A DNA stretch of 64,000 nucleotides from Alphaproteobacteria bacterium (GCA_016869675.1 VGDP01000012.1:16760-80759), one strand, 5' to 3'; numbered from the stretch's first letter, positions 43,695 to 53,930 are shown. Notes: generated from the letters alone by a model not told the origin. Program-made: numbers and translations.

Positions 43695-44840
43695 CTAGCC
43701 CTGGCCGCGCCGCTGTACGCTGGCCGCGGCGACCGTGCGGGCGAGCAGCTTGATCTCCCTGCGCAACTCCTCCACCAGCTGGTTGCGGCCGCGCACCGTT
43801 TCCTCGACCAGCCGGTTCATAGCCACGTCCATGTTGCGCACGTGGCCGCGGCTGGCCTCGTCGAGCCCGCCGCCGACCGTCGCGGCGTCGACCAGCCGCT
43901 GCAACAGCGGCCGCATGTCCATCTGGCCCTCGGCGAGCTTGAGCATCACCGACTGGCCGACGCGCATCTGATCGGTCAGCGCCGCCAGGCGTTCAGCCAG
44001 CTGCGCCAGGTTGGCGTCGGCCGCGCGGCGGCTGTCCTCGCCGCGCTGCATGATGCGTTGCAGGCCTTCCAGGCTTTCCGCCGTCTGTTCCAGGAGCGCC
44101 GCCACGTACGCGGGCACCGACTGGTCACCGTCGCTGCCGCCGACGCCCGAGGGCAGCCGGGTCAGGCTCGACAGCCACTCCTCGAGCTCGTTGTAGAACC
44201 GGTTCATGGCCTGGTCGGCCTGCAGGCCCAGGAATCCCAGCACCAGCGAACCGGCCAGGCCGAACAGCGAGGTGGAGAACGCCGTGCCCATGCCGGTGAG
44301 CGGCGCCTCAAGGCCCGCCTTGAGGTCCTCGAACGCGGTGACCAGGTCGCCCGTGCCGATGTCCAGGCCCTGGATCACGTCGCGCACCGAGCCCATGGTA
44401 GTCAAGAGGCCCCAGAACGTGCCGAGCAGGCCGAGGAAGATGAGCAGCCCGATCATGTAGCGCGAGGTCTCGCGCGCCTCGTCGAGACGCGAGCCAATGC
44501 CGTCCAGCAGCGTGCTCATGGCCGTGGCCGACAGCACCACGCGGCCCTTCTTCTCGCCCAGCATGGTGGCCATGGGCGCCAGCAGCGTGGGCGGCGCGGC
44601 GATCGACAGGCCGGGCTGGTTGCGCCGGAACGACTCGATCCACTGCACCTCGGGTTCGAGCCGCGTGACCTGGCGGAACACGTAGCCGATGCCCAGCAGA
44701 AACACGCCGGCGATCAGGCCGTTCAGCCACGGGCTGGCCTTGAACGCCGTGATCACCGTCTGGTTCAGCACCACCACCACGATGCCGACCAGGACCAGGA
44801 ACACGACCATGCGGATGATGTAGGTCTGTGGTCGGCTCAT
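43695..44840 (-). CDS. MotA/TolQ/ExbB-type proton-channel protein
   Basis: A 381-residue membrane protein with two early TM helices, then the channel region with L-L-G-T-F-W-G-L-L-T-T-M-G-S-V and, about 50 residues later, a segment including G-M-G-T-A-F-S-T-S-L-F-G-L-A-G-S-L. These match the TolQ/ExbB pattern. The C-terminal 130 residues are helical. ATG 44840 is favoured because GGAG is 7 bases before it; ATG 44846 lies directly after GGAG with too little space. It is the partner of the OmpA-domain protein next to it. Confidence 0.85.
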   Translation of the reverse strand: MSRPQTYIIRMVVFLVLVGIVVVVLNQTVITAFKASPWLNGLIAGVFLLGIGYVFRQVTRLEPEVQWIESFRRNQPGLSIAAPPTLLAPMATMLGEKKGRVVLSATAMSTLLDGIGSRLDEARETSRYMIGLLIFLGLLGTFWGLLTTMGSVRDVIQGLDIGTGDLVTAFEDLKAGLEAPLTGMGTAFSTSLFGLAGSLVLGFLGLQADQAMNRFYNELEEWLSSLTRLPSGVGGSDGDQSVPAYVAALLEQTAESLEGLQRIMQRGEDSRRAADANLAQLAERLAALTDQMRVGQSVMLKLAEGQMDMRPLLQRLVDAATVGGGLDEASRGHVRNMDVAMNRLVEETVRGRNQLVEELRREIKLLARTVAAASVQRRGQG

Positions 44841-44858
44841 GGACATGCTCCGGTCCGA

Positions 44859-45779
44859 TCAGCGTGGCAGGCCGACGACGTCCACCCGGTCCGGCGGTCC
44901 CTGCTCGACCGCGTCGCCCAGCGCGCGCACGTCGATGCGGGTTGAGCGGACCCCGTTCTCGATCAGGTAGTCGCGCACCGCCTGCCCGCGTCTGAGCGAC
45001 AGGAGGCGGGGGGCGCTGGCGCCGTCGCCCTGGGAACCGGCGTAGGCCATGAGCTGGATGCGCGCGGTCTCGTCGCGCAGCATGGCCGCGAGCAACGTGT
45101 CCAGGCTGGCCGCCGCCTCGGGCCGCAGGTCCATCTCGTCGGCGGCGAAGCCGATGGTCAGGACCGGACCGGGCTGGGTCAGGTCGAGCGGCCCGTCGGG
45201 CGCGAGTGCGGCGACCTGAGGTTCGGGCTCGGGCTCGGGTTGAGCCACGGTCTCGGGCTCGGTCGCCGGCAGCGGTTCTGCCGCCGCTGGCTCGCTCTGC
45301 AAGGGTTCTGGCTCGGCCGCCGGCTCGAGCGGCGCGGCCGGCATGGGCTCGGCAGGTTCCAGGGCGGCGACCGTCGCGGGCTCCACCGGCGCCGGTTCGA
45401 GGTCCGGTTCGGGTTCCGGCGCCACCTCGGCCATGGCCGCGCTGGTCAGCGCCGGCAGCGCCGGCGCGGGTTCGGGAGGCGGCGGCACGGCGGCTACGGC
45501 CGATGGCGCCGGGTCGATGCACTCGGCGATCGGACCGGCATCCGCCGACTCCAGCACCACGGCGGATGCGATCGGCATGACCAGGACCGGCGCCGCGGCG
45601 CCGTCGCTCGTGTCCGGACCGAGGCTATCGAGGACGCCCAGATCGACCTCGACCGCCGCGCGGCCCGAGGTGACGACGAGCGGTGCGGCTTGGATCGTCC
45701 CACCCGCCATCAGGGCCGCGACCAGGGCCACGGCGGCCATGGCGCGGCGACGATCCGGCGGGCGGCGTAGCAGCGTCAT
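44859..45779 (-). CDS. exported OmpA-like protein with Pro/Glu/Ala-rich linker
   Basis: A 306-residue protein with an N-terminal signal sequence (basic start, A-A-V-A-L-V-A-A-L-M-A-G-G), a central 120-residue Pro-Glu-Ala repeat region, and a C-terminal OmpA-like domain (L-R-P-E-A-A-A-S-L-D-T-L, Y-A-G-S-Q-G, R-R-G-Q-A-V-R-D-Y-L). The linker could span the periplasm. It is first of three adjacent genes on this strand and probably supports the MotA/MotB-like channel. Confidence 0.75.
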   Translation of the reverse strand: MTLLRRPPDRRRAMAAVALVAALMAGGTIQAAPLVVTSGRAAVEVDLGVLDSLGPDTSDGAAAPVLVMPIASAVVLESADAGPIAECIDPAPSAVAAVPPPPEPAPALPALTSAAMAEVAPEPEPDLEPAPVEPATVAALEPAEPMPAAPLEPAAEPEPLQSEPAAAEPLPATEPETVAQPEPEPEPQVAALAPDGPLDLTQPGPVLTIGFAADEMDLRPEAAASLDTLLAAMLRDETARIQLMAYAGSQGDGASAPRLLSLRRGQAVRDYLIENGVRSTRIDVRALGDAVEQGPPDRVDVVGLPR

Positions 45780-45851
45780 GGTGTTTGTCCTGTCGTCCGC
45801 GAGGCGCGGGGCCACCATAGACCACGGTCCCAACGCCGACAACGACGGTGC

Positions 45852-46670
45852 TTAGCGCGGCAATGTGGCCGTGGTGTGGCGCACGGACGCGAGAGCGCGG
45901 ATCAGGCCGTCGTGCACGTGGGGGTTGGCAGCGGCCACGTCCCCCTGCGCCAGGCCGTCCACGCCTCCCGCCAGATCGGTGACCAGGCCGCCGGCCTCGC
46001 GCACGATCAGCACCCCGGCCGCCAGGTCCCAAGGCTTGAGCCCGGCTTCCCAGTAGCCGTCGAGCCGGCCCGCCGCGACATAGGCCAGGTCGAGCGCGGC
46101 CGCGCCGAACCGGCGCACCGCGGCACCCGCCGCCAGCACCGCGTCGATCTCGGCCAGGAACGGCGCGAGGTCTGCATCGCCCGGATCGGGCCGACCGTGG
46201 GCGATCACCGCGTCCTCGAGCCGGCGCCGGGCCGAGACGCGCAGGCGCCGGTCATTGACATAGGCGCCCCGCCCCTTCTCGGCCCAGTAGGTCTCGTCCT
46301 TGATGGGATCGAACACCAGGCCCGCCACCACCTCGCCGCCGGTCTCGTAGGCGATCGAGATGGCGAAGTGTGGGATGCCGTGCAGGAAATTGAGCGTGCC
46401 GTCGAGCGGATCGACGATCCAGCGCGCGGACGCATCGCGCCCGTCCTCGGCGCCGTTCTCCTCGGCCAGGATGCCAGCGGCGGGGCGAGCGCGCTTGAGT
46501 TCGGCCTTGATCGTGCGCTCGGCCGCCAGATCGGCAGCGCTGACGAAATCGGCCGGCCCCTTGCGGCTGACCTGGAGCTGTTCGACCTCGTTGAAGTCGC
46601 GGATCAGACGCCGCGCGGCCTTGTCGGCCGCCGCGGCCATGACCGTGACGAGAGGCGGGCGGGCGACCAA
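45852..46670 (-). CDS. suhB: inositol-1-monophosphatase family protein (SuhB-like)
   Basis: A 272-residue phosphatase with the lithium-sensitive metal-binding motifs: A-E-E-N-G, W-I-V-D-P-L-D-G-T-L-N-F and P-W-D-L-A-A-G. TTG 46670 is used because the sequence from it resembles the usual N-terminus of this family and lies just after the efp stop; ATG 46640 is a later alternative. It dephosphorylates myo-inositol phosphate or related compounds; SuhB proteins can also act in rRNA antitermination. Downstream of efp, likely cotranscribed. Confidence 0.87.
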   Translation of the reverse strand: MVARPPLVTVMAAAADKAARRLIRDFNEVEQLQVSRKGPADFVSAADLAAERTIKAELKRARPAAGILAEENGAEDGRDASARWIVDPLDGTLNFLHGIPHFAISIAYETGGEVVAGLVFDPIKDETYWAEKGRGAYVNDRRLRVSARRRLEDAVIAHGRPDPGDADLAPFLAEIDAVLAAGAAVRRFGAAALDLAYVAAGRLDGYWEAGLKPWDLAAGVLIVREAGGLVTDLAGGVDGLAQGDVAAANPHVHDGLIRALASVRHTTATLPR

Positions 46671-46676
46671 CGAAGC

Positions 46677-47243
46677 CTAGTCCTTGGCCCGTTCGAGGTA
46701 CTCGGAATCGGCCGTGCCGACCACGATGCGCTCACCGGCACCGATGTGCGGCGGCACCATGACGCGCACGCCGTTGTCCAGCCGCGCCGGCTTGTAGCTG
46801 GCGGCGGCGGTCTGGCCCTTCACGACCGCGTCGGTCTGCTCGACCGTGCAGACGACGGTCTCGGGCAGTTCGACGGACAAGGGCTTGCCCTCGTAGCTCG
46901 ACACGGTGACGACCATGCCGTCCTGCAGGAACACCGCGGCGTCGCCGACCAGGTCGCGCGGGATGGTGATCTGCTCGAACGTCTCGCCGTCCATGAAGGT
47001 GAGCGTCTCGCCCTCGGCGAACAGGAACTGGTAGTCGTGGTCGTCCAGCCGCACGCGTTCCACCGTCTCGGCCGAACGGAACCGCTCGTTCAGCTTGGTG
47101 CCGTCCTGAACGCCCTTGAGCTCGACCTGCATGTACGCGCCGCCCTTGCCGGGCTTCGTGTGCATGGTCTTGACCGCGACCCACAGCCGATCCTTGTGCT
47201 CCAGGATCATGCCGGGCCGAATTTCGACGCCTGAGATCTTCAT
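46677..47243 (-). CDS. efp: translation elongation factor P
   Basis: A 188-residue EF-P, which rescues ribosomes stalled on polyproline. The tip loop K-P-G-K-G-G-A-Y carries the Lys that is modified in many species; no EpmA/EpmB gene is in the window. The three-domain layout and the end (A-D-S-E-Y-L-E-R-A) are normal. Start ATG 47243 (M-K-I-S-G). Confidence 0.95.
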   Translation of the reverse strand: MKISGVEIRPGMILEHKDRLWVAVKTMHTKPGKGGAYMQVELKGVQDGTKLNERFRSAETVERVRLDDHDYQFLFAEGETLTFMDGETFEQITIPRDLVGDAAVFLQDGMVVTVSSYEGKPLSVELPETVVCTVEQTDAVVKGQTAAASYKPARLDNGVRVMVPPHIGAGERIVVGTADSEYLERAKD

Positions 47244-47289
47244 CGCCGTAGACCAAGGAAATTGGGGGATTTTCGGGGCGCGACTCGTA

Positions 47290-47841
47290 TCAGCTTGGCC
47301 ACGCCCTGTCCACGGCCTCGTTGAGGGCGGCGATGGCATCGGCCGGGCCCGCGGTGGCGTGCCAGACCGCCTCGTCGACCGCCAGGAAGTCGGCGCCGGC
47401 GGCCACCGCCGCCGCCACGTCGGCGGGCGTGGCGATGCCGCGCGCCAGGCACGGTACGACCATGGTCCCGGCCCACCAGGCGAGGAGATCGAGGTTGTCG
47501 AAGGCGAGAACGTCCGCGCCCGCCTCGCCCGCCACCATGGCGCCGTGCCGGGTTGCCGCGCATGCGCCGACGATGGCGCCGGGTCCGAGCGCGCGTCGCG
47601 CGTCCGCCACATCGGCGTCCGGCTCGGACAGGACGACGCCGTCGGCCCCGCGCGCGGCCGCCACGTCGTCGCGCACCAGGACGGCAACGCCACGCGCCTG
47701 GATCGCCGCGATCAGGCCCGGCACGGCCGCGATGAGCTCGAGCGCCGCCACATCGCCGCCGCCGAGCGCCGCCAGCACGTCATCGGGCGCGATGCCGGCC
47801 GGCGCCACCAGATACAGTCGTGGGCGCTCGGGCGCGGTCAT
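47290..47841 (-). CDS. thiE: thiamine-phosphate synthase-like protein
   Basis: A 183-residue TIM-barrel protein resembling ThiE, but with altered motifs: the usual H-L-G-Q region reads V-L-S-E-P-D-A-D-V, so enzymatic activity is uncertain. It starts with ATGA overlapping the upstream stop, within the central-carbon operon. No TPP riboswitch is seen nearby. It may be a divergent ThiE or a degraded paralog. Confidence 0.65.
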   Translation of the reverse strand: MTAPERPRLYLVAPAGIAPDDVLAALGGGDVAALELIAAVPGLIAAIQARGVAVLVRDDVAAARGADGVVLSEPDADVADARRALGPGAIVGACAATRHGAMVAGEAGADVLAFDNLDLLAWWAGTMVVPCLARGIATPADVAAAVAAGADFLAVDEAVWHATAGPADAIAALNEAVDRAWPS

Positions 47842-48269
47842 GACGGCGCGCCCTCGAGCCAGACGCTGAGCGCCGCTTGGGCGTCGGCGCGGTCGAGCGG
47901 ATCGAGGGCCACGGGGCGTTCGGCCAGAACGCGCGCGCCGAGGCCGGCGGAGATGCCTTGCAGCCGCGTGCGTGCCGAAGCGTGGCCAGAAAACACGACC
48001 CAGCGCCAGCCCGCGCGCAACGCCGCCTGGGCTCGCCCCGCCGCGTCGCCGCAGTCGATCACGGCCCGGACATCGGCGCCCGGCGCCTCGGCGAGGCCTG
48101 CTTCGATCATGGCCAGCAGCGCATCGGGGCCGGCGTAGTCCGCGGCACCCGGCGCGGTCAGCAGCGTCACGGGATGCCCACGTTCGGCGGCGATGCGCGC
48201 GGCGCGGGCGACATCGGCGCGGCCGTGGACGACGACGGCCCGGCGATCCGCGGCGCCGTCAGCGGGCAA
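47838..48269 (-). CDS. conserved-looking protein of unknown function between pgk and thiE
   Basis: About 143 residues starting from TTG 48269, which overlaps the end of pgk by 11 bases. It has an alternating alpha/beta pattern ([35 protein letters not shown]) like a small Rossmann-type domain. No family is recognised, and no ATG or GTG fits the start. The tight packing with pgk and thiE suggests it is real and cotranscribed. Confidence 0.6.
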   Translation of the reverse strand: MPADGAADRRAVVVHGRADVARAARIAAERGHPVTLLTAPGAADYAGPDALLAMIEAGLAEAPGADVRAVIDCGDAAGRAQAALRAGWRWVVFSGHASARTRLQGISAGLGARVLAERPVALDPLDRADAQAALSVWLEGAPS

Positions 48270-49452
48270 GCGCCGCGACGCCCGGCAGCGTCTTGCCCTC
48301 GAGCCATTCGAGGAACGCACCGCCGGCGGTCGAGACGTAGGAGAAGCGGTCGACCACGCCGGCCGCCGCCAGGGCCGCCACGGTATCACCACCACCGGCG
48401 ACGCTGACCAGCCGCCCGGCACCGGTCAGTTCGGCCGCCTTGCGCGCCAGCGCCACGGTGCCGTCGGCGAAGCCCTCCAGCTCGAAGGCGCCAAGCGGCC
48501 CGTTCCACAGCACGGTCCGGCATTGCGCCAGCCGCTCAGCCATGTCGGCCACCGTGCGCGGACCCACGTCCAGGATCATCGACGCGGGTTTGACCCGGTC
48601 GACCGACAGGGTCTCGCGCGGCGCACCGGCCTCGAACTTCTCGGCGCACACCACGTCGCGCGGCAGGATGATCGCGCAACCCGCGTCCTTGGCGTTGGCC
48701 GAGATGGTCGCCGCCGTCTCCGCCAGGTCCCGTTCGCACAGCGACTTGCCGACCTCGATACCGCGCGCGAACAGGAAGGTGTTGGCCATGCCGCCACCAA
48801 TGGCCAGCACTTCGACCTTGCCGACCAGGTTGGTCAGCACCTCGAGCTTGCCCGAGACCTTGGCGCCGCCGACCACAACCATCACTGGGCGCTGCGACGC
48901 GCCGAGCGCGCCATCGAGCGCCTCGAGCTCCGCCTGCATGAGCCGGCCGGCCGCCGCCGGCAGCACGTGGGCGAGGCCTTCGGTCGAGGCGTGCGCCCGG
49001 TGCGCCGCCGAGAACGCGTCGTTCACATAGACCTCGCCCGACGTGGCCAGCGCCGCGACGAAGGCCTTGTCGTTGGCCTCCTCGCCGCCGTGGAAGCGCA
49101 CGTTCTCCAGCAGCAGGACCTGGCCGTCCCCTAGGCGCGCCACGGCCGCCGCCGCCGCCGGCCCGATGCAATCCTTGGCGAAGGCGACGGGGCGGCCCAG
49201 GGCGGCGGCCAGCGCCGGCGCCAGGGGGGCGAGCGACATGGACGGCGCGCTGGCGCCCTTGGGCCGGCCGAAGTGCGACAGGATGACGACGCGCCCCCCC
49301 TTGTCGGCCAATTCGCGCACGGTGGGCATGGCGCGGTCGATCCGGGTCGCGTCGGTGACGCGGCCCTCCTGCATGGGCACGTTGAGGTCGAGGCGGATTA
49401 GCACCCGGCGGCCCTTGACCGCCAGGTCGTCGAGGGTACGGAAAGCCGCCAT
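48259..49452 (-). CDS. pgk: phosphoglycerate kinase
   Basis: A 397-residue enzyme making ATP from 1,3-bisphosphoglycerate. Motifs: R-L-D-L-N-V-P-M near residue 20, [29 protein letters not shown], and G-G-G-D-T. It lies 2 bases after gap on the minus strand. The tkt-gap-pgk order is common in Rhodospirillales-type genomes. Confidence 0.97.
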   Translation of the reverse strand: MAAFRTLDDLAVKGRRVLIRLDLNVPMQEGRVTDATRIDRAMPTVRELADKGGRVVILSHFGRPKGASAPSMSLAPLAPALAAALGRPVAFAKDCIGPAAAAAVARLGDGQVLLLENVRFHGGEEANDKAFVAALATSGEVYVNDAFSAAHRAHASTEGLAHVLPAAAGRLMQAELEALDGALGASQRPVMVVVGGAKVSGKLEVLTNLVGKVEVLAIGGGMANTFLFARGIEVGKSLCERDLAETAATISANAKDAGCAIILPRDVVCAEKFEAGAPRETLSVDRVKPASMILDVGPRTVADMAERLAQCRTVLWNGPLGAFELEGFADGTVALARKAAELTGAGRLVSVAGGGDTVAALAAAGVVDRFSYVSTAGGAFLEWLEGKTLPGVAALAR

Positions 49453-49454
49453 GT

Positions 49455-50462
49455 CTAGCGGAGCCGGCCGATGGTCGCGGCCACGTCGCACATGCGGTTC
49501 GAGAAGCCCCACTCGTTGTCGTACCAGGCGAGCACGCGCACCAGCGTGCCGGCGACCACCTGGGTCTGGGTCAGATCGAACGTCGCGCTGGCCGGGTTGT
49601 GGTTGAAGTCGGTCGAGACCAGCGGCTGGTCGGTGGTGACCAGCACGCCCTTGAGCCGGCCGTTGGCCGCGTCGATCACGGCCTGGTTGATCACCTCGAA
49701 GCTGGTCGAGGTCTTGGCGTTGAACACCAGATCGACCATCGAGACGTTGGGCGTGGGCACGCGCACGGCAGTGCCGTCCAGCTTGCCCTTCAGCTCGGGC
49801 AGCACCAGACCGACCGCGCGCGCGGCACCCGTCGAGGTCGGGATCATGCTGAGCGCGGCGGCGCGCGCCCGCCGCAGGTCCTTGTGCTGCACGTCGAGCA
49901 CCGGCTGATCGCCCGTGTAGGCGTGCACCGTGGTCATAAAGCCCTGGGCGATGCCAACCGCCTGGTGCAGCACCTGGGCGACTGGCGCCAGGCAGTTGGT
50001 GGTGCACGAAGCGTTCGAGATGACTTCGTGCTTGGCCTCGATCTTGTCGTGGTTGACGCCATAGACGACGGTGATGTCGGCGCCATCGGCGGGGGCCGAG
50101 ACCAGGACCCGGCGCGCGCCGGCGTTCAGGTGCGCCGCCGCTTGCTCGCGCTTGGTGAAGATGCCGGTGCATTCCAGCGCCAGATCGACGCCGATCGACT
50201 TCCACGGCAGCTTGGCGGGATCGCGTTCGGCGACCACCGCGATCGGACCGCGCCCGATGTTGATGGAGCCGTCCTTGACGGTCACCGTGCCGGGGAACGG
50301 CCCGTGCACCGAATCGTAGCGCAGCAGGTGGGCGTTGGTTTCGGCGGGCGCGAGATCGTTGATCGCGACGACCTGGATGTCGTCACGCCGCGCCTCGTGG
50401 ATCGCGCGGAGCACGTTGCGGCCGATACGGCCGAAACCGTTGATGGCGACGCGCAAGGTCAT
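49455..50462 (-). CDS. gap: type I glyceraldehyde-3-phosphate dehydrogenase
   Basis: A 335-residue NAD(P)-dependent GAPDH with G-F-G-R-I-G-R at the N-terminus, the catalytic Cys153 in S-N-A-S-C-T-T-N-C, and [11 protein letters not shown] near the end. GAGAGGAA precedes ATG 50462. Second gene of the tkt-gap-pgk operon. Confidence 0.97.
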   Translation of the reverse strand: MTLRVAINGFGRIGRNVLRAIHEARRDDIQVVAINDLAPAETNAHLLRYDSVHGPFPGTVTVKDGSINIGRGPIAVVAERDPAKLPWKSIGVDLALECTGIFTKREQAAAHLNAGARRVLVSAPADGADITVVYGVNHDKIEAKHEVISNASCTTNCLAPVAQVLHQAVGIAQGFMTTVHAYTGDQPVLDVQHKDLRRARAAALSMIPTSTGAARAVGLVLPELKGKLDGTAVRVPTPNVSMVDLVFNAKTSTSFEVINQAVIDAANGRLKGVLVTTDQPLVSTDFNHNPASATFDLTQTQVVAGTLVRVLAWYDNEWGFSNRMCDVAATIGRLR

Positions 50463-50490
50463 GGGGTTCCTCTCTGGCCTCGTGGTTTCG

Positions 50491-52476
50491 TCACAGGCGT
50501 TCGCGCGCCGCGGCGACGAGCGCCGCGGGCGTGATGCCGAAATGGTCGTAGAGCGCGGGCGCCGGTGCCGAGGCGCCGAACCCGGCCATGGCGACGACGG
50601 CGCCGCCCTCGCCCACGTAGCGCTCCCAGCCCTGGGCCACCCCGGCCTCGACCGCCACGCGCACAGTTCCGGGGTCGATCACGGAGCGGCGGTAGGCCGC
50701 GTCCGTCGCGTCGAACAGCTCCCACGAGGGCAGCGAGACCACGCGGGTGCCAACGCCCCCGGCCTCGAGCGTGGTGCGCGCCGCCAGCGCGATCGCGACT
50801 TCGGAGCCTGTACCGATCAGGGTGACGCGGGCCTTGCCCGACGCCTCGGCCAGGACGTAGCCGCCCTGGGCGGTCAGGTTGCGGGGCGCGGTGGAAGTGC
50901 GCACCGGCGCCAGGTTCTGCCGGCTGAGCGCCAGCACGGTCGGCCCGTCGCGCCGCTCCAGGGCCACGGCCCATGCCTCGGCGGTCTCGACCGCGTCGGC
51001 CGGGCGCAGCACCACCACATTGGGCATAGCGCGCAAGGATGCCAGATGTTCGACCGGCTGGTGCGTCGGCCCGTCCTCGCCCAGCCCGATGGAATCGTGG
51101 GTCATGACGTAGACGACCCGCTGGCCCATCAGCGCGGACAGGCGGATCGACGGCCGGCAGTAATCGGTGAACACCAGGAACGTGCCGCCGTAGGGAATAA
51201 CGCCACCGTGCAGCGCCATGCCGTTCATGACCGCCGCCATGCAGTGCTCGCGCACGCCGTAGTAGATGTAGCGCCCGCCGGGCGCCGCCTTGGTGAAGGG
51301 CGTCGTCGCCTTGGTCTTGGTGTTGTTCGAGCCGGTCAGATCGGCCGAGCCGCCGATCAGCGCGGGGATCGCGGCGGTCAGGGCCTCGAGCGCCATCTCG
51401 CTCGCCTTGCGCGTGGCGACGGTCGGCGGGTTGGTGATCAGGCCCGCCACATGGGCGTCGTAGGCGGCACGCCAGCCCTCGGGCAGGTCGCCGGCCACGG
51501 TAGCGGCGAACGCCGCGCGGTGCGCCGAGACGGCCAACCGGCGTTCCCACGCCGCGCGTTCGGCGGCGCCGCGCGCGCCCGCCGCGCGCCAGGCATCGCG
51601 CACGGCGCCGGGCACCTCGAACGGCGGGTGCGGCCAGCCCAGCGTTTCGCGCGCCCTGGCCACCTCGTCGGCGCCCAGGGGCGAACCGTGAGTCGCCGCC
51701 GTGCCTTGCTTGGTCGGCGCGCCGAAGCCGATGATGGTGCGACAGGCAACGAGCGTCGGCCGCGTGGCGCCGCGCGTGCGCTCGAGCGCGCCGTGGATCG
51801 CCTCGGGGTCGTGGCCGTCGACCGTGTCAGTCGCCCAGCCGTAGGCCGCGAAGCGCACCAGCACGTCATCGGAGACGGTCAGGTCGGTCGGCCCATCGAT
51901 CGAGATGCGGTTGTCGTCCCACATCACGACCAGCTTGGCGAGCCCGAGGTGTCCGGCCAGGCTGGCGGCCTCGTGGCTGACGCCCTCCATGAGGCAGCCG
52001 TCGCCGGCCAGCACGAAGGTGCGGTGGTCGACCAGGTCGGCGCCGAAGCGCGCCACCAGGTGCCGCTCGGCGATTGCCATGCCGACGGCGTTGGCCAGGC
52101 CCTGGCCGAGCGGTCCGGTCGTGGTCTCGATGCCCGCCGCGTGGCCGTGTTCGGGGTGGCCGGCGGTGCGGCTGCCGAGCTGGCGGAAGTTCCGGAGCTC
52201 GTCCATCGTCATGTCGGCGTAGCCGGTCAGATGCAGCAGCGCGTAGAGCAGCATCGAGCCGTGCCCGGCCGACAGCACGAAGCGGTCACGGTCGGCCCAA
52301 TGGGGCACCGCCGGGTCGTAGCGCAGCGTGCGGGTGAACAGCACGGTCGCCACGTCGGCCATGCCCATGGGCATGCCCGGATGGCCCGATTTGGCACGCT
52401 CGACCGCGTCCATGGCCAGCGCGCGAATGGCGTTGGCCATATCGGCGTGACGCACGCGCGGTCTTGCGTCGGTCAA
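50491..52476 (-). CDS. tkt: transketolase
   Basis: A 661-residue thiamine-diphosphate enzyme of the pentose phosphate pathway. It has the H-P-G-M-P-M-G substrate motif, the TPP motif G-D-G-C-L-M-E-G, and [14 protein letters not shown] in the pyrimidine domain. TTG 52476 is chosen because AAGGA is well spaced before it and it gives the normal length; ATG 52440 would shorten the N-terminus slightly. It starts the operon that continues through gap, pgk and thiE. Confidence 0.95.
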   Translation of the reverse strand: MTDARPRVRHADMANAIRALAMDAVERAKSGHPGMPMGMADVATVLFTRTLRYDPAVPHWADRDRFVLSAGHGSMLLYALLHLTGYADMTMDELRNFRQLGSRTAGHPEHGHAAGIETTTGPLGQGLANAVGMAIAERHLVARFGADLVDHRTFVLAGDGCLMEGVSHEAASLAGHLGLAKLVVMWDDNRISIDGPTDLTVSDDVLVRFAAYGWATDTVDGHDPEAIHGALERTRGATRPTLVACRTIIGFGAPTKQGTAATHGSPLGADEVARARETLGWPHPPFEVPGAVRDAWRAAGARGAAERAAWERRLAVSAHRAAFAATVAGDLPEGWRAAYDAHVAGLITNPPTVATRKASEMALEALTAAIPALIGGSADLTGSNNTKTKATTPFTKAAPGGRYIYYGVREHCMAAVMNGMALHGGVIPYGGTFLVFTDYCRPSIRLSALMGQRVVYVMTHDSIGLGEDGPTHQPVEHLASLRAMPNVVVLRPADAVETAEAWAVALERRDGPTVLALSRQNLAPVRTSTAPRNLTAQGGYVLAEASGKARVTLIGTGSEVAIALAARTTLEAGGVGTRVVSLPSWELFDATDAAYRRSVIDPGTVRVAVEAGVAQGWERYVGEGGAVVAMAGFGASAPAPALYDHFGITPAALVAAARERL

Positions 52477-52565
52477 GGCGGAATCCTTGGGCGGAACCCG
52501 TTCGGGGTGCGCACCATGGCGGGGCGGCACGCGGGCGTCAACCCGGTTGGGCCGATGGGGGCGCG

Positions 52566-52594
52566 TTGACCTGCGCCGGACCATGGGCTATCGG
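52566..52594 (+). promoter_or_regulatory. probable sigma-70-type promoter for the zapA operon
   Basis: TTGACC at 52566-52571, a 17-base spacer and TATCGG at 52589-52594 lie 25 bases before the start codon at 52620. The spacing is ideal and the -35 box is good; the -10 box is weak but typical for a high-GC genome. Confidence 0.45.
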
Positions 52595-52619
52595 TGGTCG
52601 GACCCATTGGGAGGCGGCG

Positions 52620-52820
52620 ATGGCGGCCATGCGAAGCGAGCAGACGGCGGTAACCAAGGCACGGATCGAGCGAGCGCTCGATCGCATGGAACGGGCGACC
52701 GGACGCATCCAGGCCGATCGCGCGGCGCGCAAGGTGCTGCGCAAGGACAAACGGGTCGAAGCCGTGCGCGGCCGGCTGGACGCGGCCATCGCCGAACTCG
52801 ACCGCATTCTGAAGGCCTGA
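52620..52820 (+). CDS. small helical protein upstream of zapA (DUF4164-like)
   Basis: A 66-residue, highly charged helical protein (A-R-I-E-R-A-L-D-R-M-E-R-A, E-A-V-R-G-R-L-D-A-A-I-A-E-L-D). A short coiled-coil gene often precedes zapA in alphaproteobacteria. GGGAGG lies 5 bases before ATG 52620, and zapA starts 1 base after the stop. It may assist ZapA or FtsZ ring assembly. Confidence 0.7.
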   Translation: MAAMRSEQTAVTKARIERALDRMERATGRIQADRAARKVLRKDKRVEAVRGRLDAAIAELDRILKA

Positions 52821-52821
52821 C

Positions 52822-53136
52822 ATGGCACAGGTGGCCGTAACCCTGAACGGGCGCGACTACGTGGTGACCTGCGACGACGGCCAGCAGGAGCACGTCACCC
52901 GCCTGGCCCGTTCGGTCGACGACAAGGTGCGCACGCTCGCCAATGGCCTGGGCCAGATCGGCGAGGCGCGTCTCCTGGCCATGGCCAGCATCCTGCTGGC
53001 GGACGAGATCGACGACCTGAAGACCGCCGCGGCGGCGCCATCGCCGCCGCCGCCCGCGACGAGCGAGGCGGACGAGGTGTTGGACGGCCTGGCCGGTCGG
53101 CTCGAGATGATTGCGGCCCGGCTGGAGAGCACGTAA
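52822..53136 (+). CDS. zapA: cell division protein ZapA
   Basis: A 104-residue protein with the ZapA N-terminal domain (V-A-V-T-L-N-G-R-D-Y, L-A-R-S-V-D-D-K-V) and a helical tail broken by a Pro-rich stretch. ZapA binds FtsZ and bundles protofilaments at mid-cell. It is followed by the 6S RNA locus and the cyclo-ligase gene, the standard order in alphaproteobacteria. Confidence 0.92.
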   Translation: MAQVAVTLNGRDYVVTCDDGQQEHVTRLARSVDDKVRTLANGLGQIGEARLLAMASILLADEIDDLKTAAAAPSPPPPATSEADEVLDGLAGRLEMIAARLEST

Positions 53137-53149
53137 GGTCAGTGACGGA

Positions 53150-53325
53150 CGGGTGCTGCGTCGTGCGAAGGCATCGAACGTCCCTGGGGCCAACACTTCC
53201 ATGAAGGGAGCTGTCCCTATCGAGGGCGTGCCCTCGATACACGGCGCCCACCTGCGCAAGCAGGCCACAGTGGGAGCGATACAGCCTACGGCGAACGCGG
53301 CTCCGTCCACGCCCCGGGGACGCGA
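53150..53325 (+). ncRNA. ssrS: 6S RNA (approximate ends)
   Basis: The 190-base gap between zapA and the 5-formyl-THF cyclo-ligase gene is the usual 6S RNA site. It contains a 10-bp perfect inverted repeat TATCGAGGGC/GCCCTCGATA at 53218-53239, then ACGGCGCCCACCTGC and a C-C-T-G-C/G-C-A-G-G hairpin. These elements resemble the central region of alphaproteobacterial 6S RNA, which sequesters RNA polymerase holoenzyme in stationary phase. The end stems are not resolved by eye, so both ends are estimates. Confidence 0.72.
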
Positions 53326-53328
53326 CCC

Positions 53329-53913
53329 ATGACTGTCGACGACGACAAGCGCCTGCTGCGCAAGGAGGCGCGCGTGCGCCGGTTGCAGCTCGCGCGCGTC
53401 GCCGGCGAGGACGCGGGCCGGCGCGCCGCCGACGATTTCCTGGCCGCGATCACGCTCGAGCCCGAGGCCGTGGTGTCGGGCTACTGGCCGGTCGGCGACG
53501 AGTTCGACGTGCGCCCGACGCTGGAACGCCTGCACGCCGCTGGCCACGCCTGCTGCCTGCCGGTTGTGGTGGGCAAGACCAAGCCGCTGGTGTTCCGCCG
53601 CTGGGAGCCGGGCGATACGCTGGTGCCCGCGGCGCTCGGCATCCCGGTGCCGTTGCCCGAGGCGGACGAGTTGGTGCCGGCTGTGCTGCTGGTGCCCATG
53701 CTGGCGTTCGACGACGCGGGCTACCGGCTGGGCTACGGCGGCGGCTTCTACGACATGACGCTGGACGCCCTGCGCGCGTCGGACCCGGCGCCCGTCGCGG
53801 TTGGCGCCGCCTTCGCCGGCCAGCGCGTGGCCCAGGTGCCGCACGACGACAACGACCAGCGGCTCGACTGGATCCTGACCGAGGACGGCGCGCGGCGCTT
53901 AGGCGCCGGCTGA
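53329..53913 (+). CDS. fau: 5-formyltetrahydrofolate cyclo-ligase
   Basis: A 194-residue enzyme converting 5-formyl-THF to 5,10-methenyl-THF with ATP. It has the basic N-terminal K-R-L-L-R-K-E-A-R-V-R-R, and the R-L-G-Y-G-G-G-F-Y-D ATP/folate motif near residue 135. It lies just downstream of the putative 6S RNA, as in many proteobacteria. The stop overlaps an ATG of the next gene. Confidence 0.93.
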   Translation: MTVDDDKRLLRKEARVRRLQLARVAGEDAGRRAADDFLAAITLEPEAVVSGYWPVGDEFDVRPTLERLHAAGHACCLPVVVGKTKPLVFRRWEPGDTLVPAALGIPVPLPEADELVPAVLLVPMLAFDDAGYRLGYGGGFYDMTLDALRASDPAPVAVGAAFAGQRVAQVPHDDNDQRLDWILTEDGARRLGAG

Positions 53914-53930
53914 TGGCGCGAGGACACGCG

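Noticed and set aside
42345..45779. Zorya-type anti-phage system, because of MotA-like and OmpA-domain genes
   Set aside because: No ZorC/ZorD or ZorE-like helicase or nuclease is adjacent; neighbours are a TetR gene and housekeeping genes, and a third OmpA-like gene is present.
47242..47841. TPP riboswitch near the thiE-like gene
   Set aside because: The gene overlaps its upstream neighbour and there is no leader; no thi-box pattern was seen.
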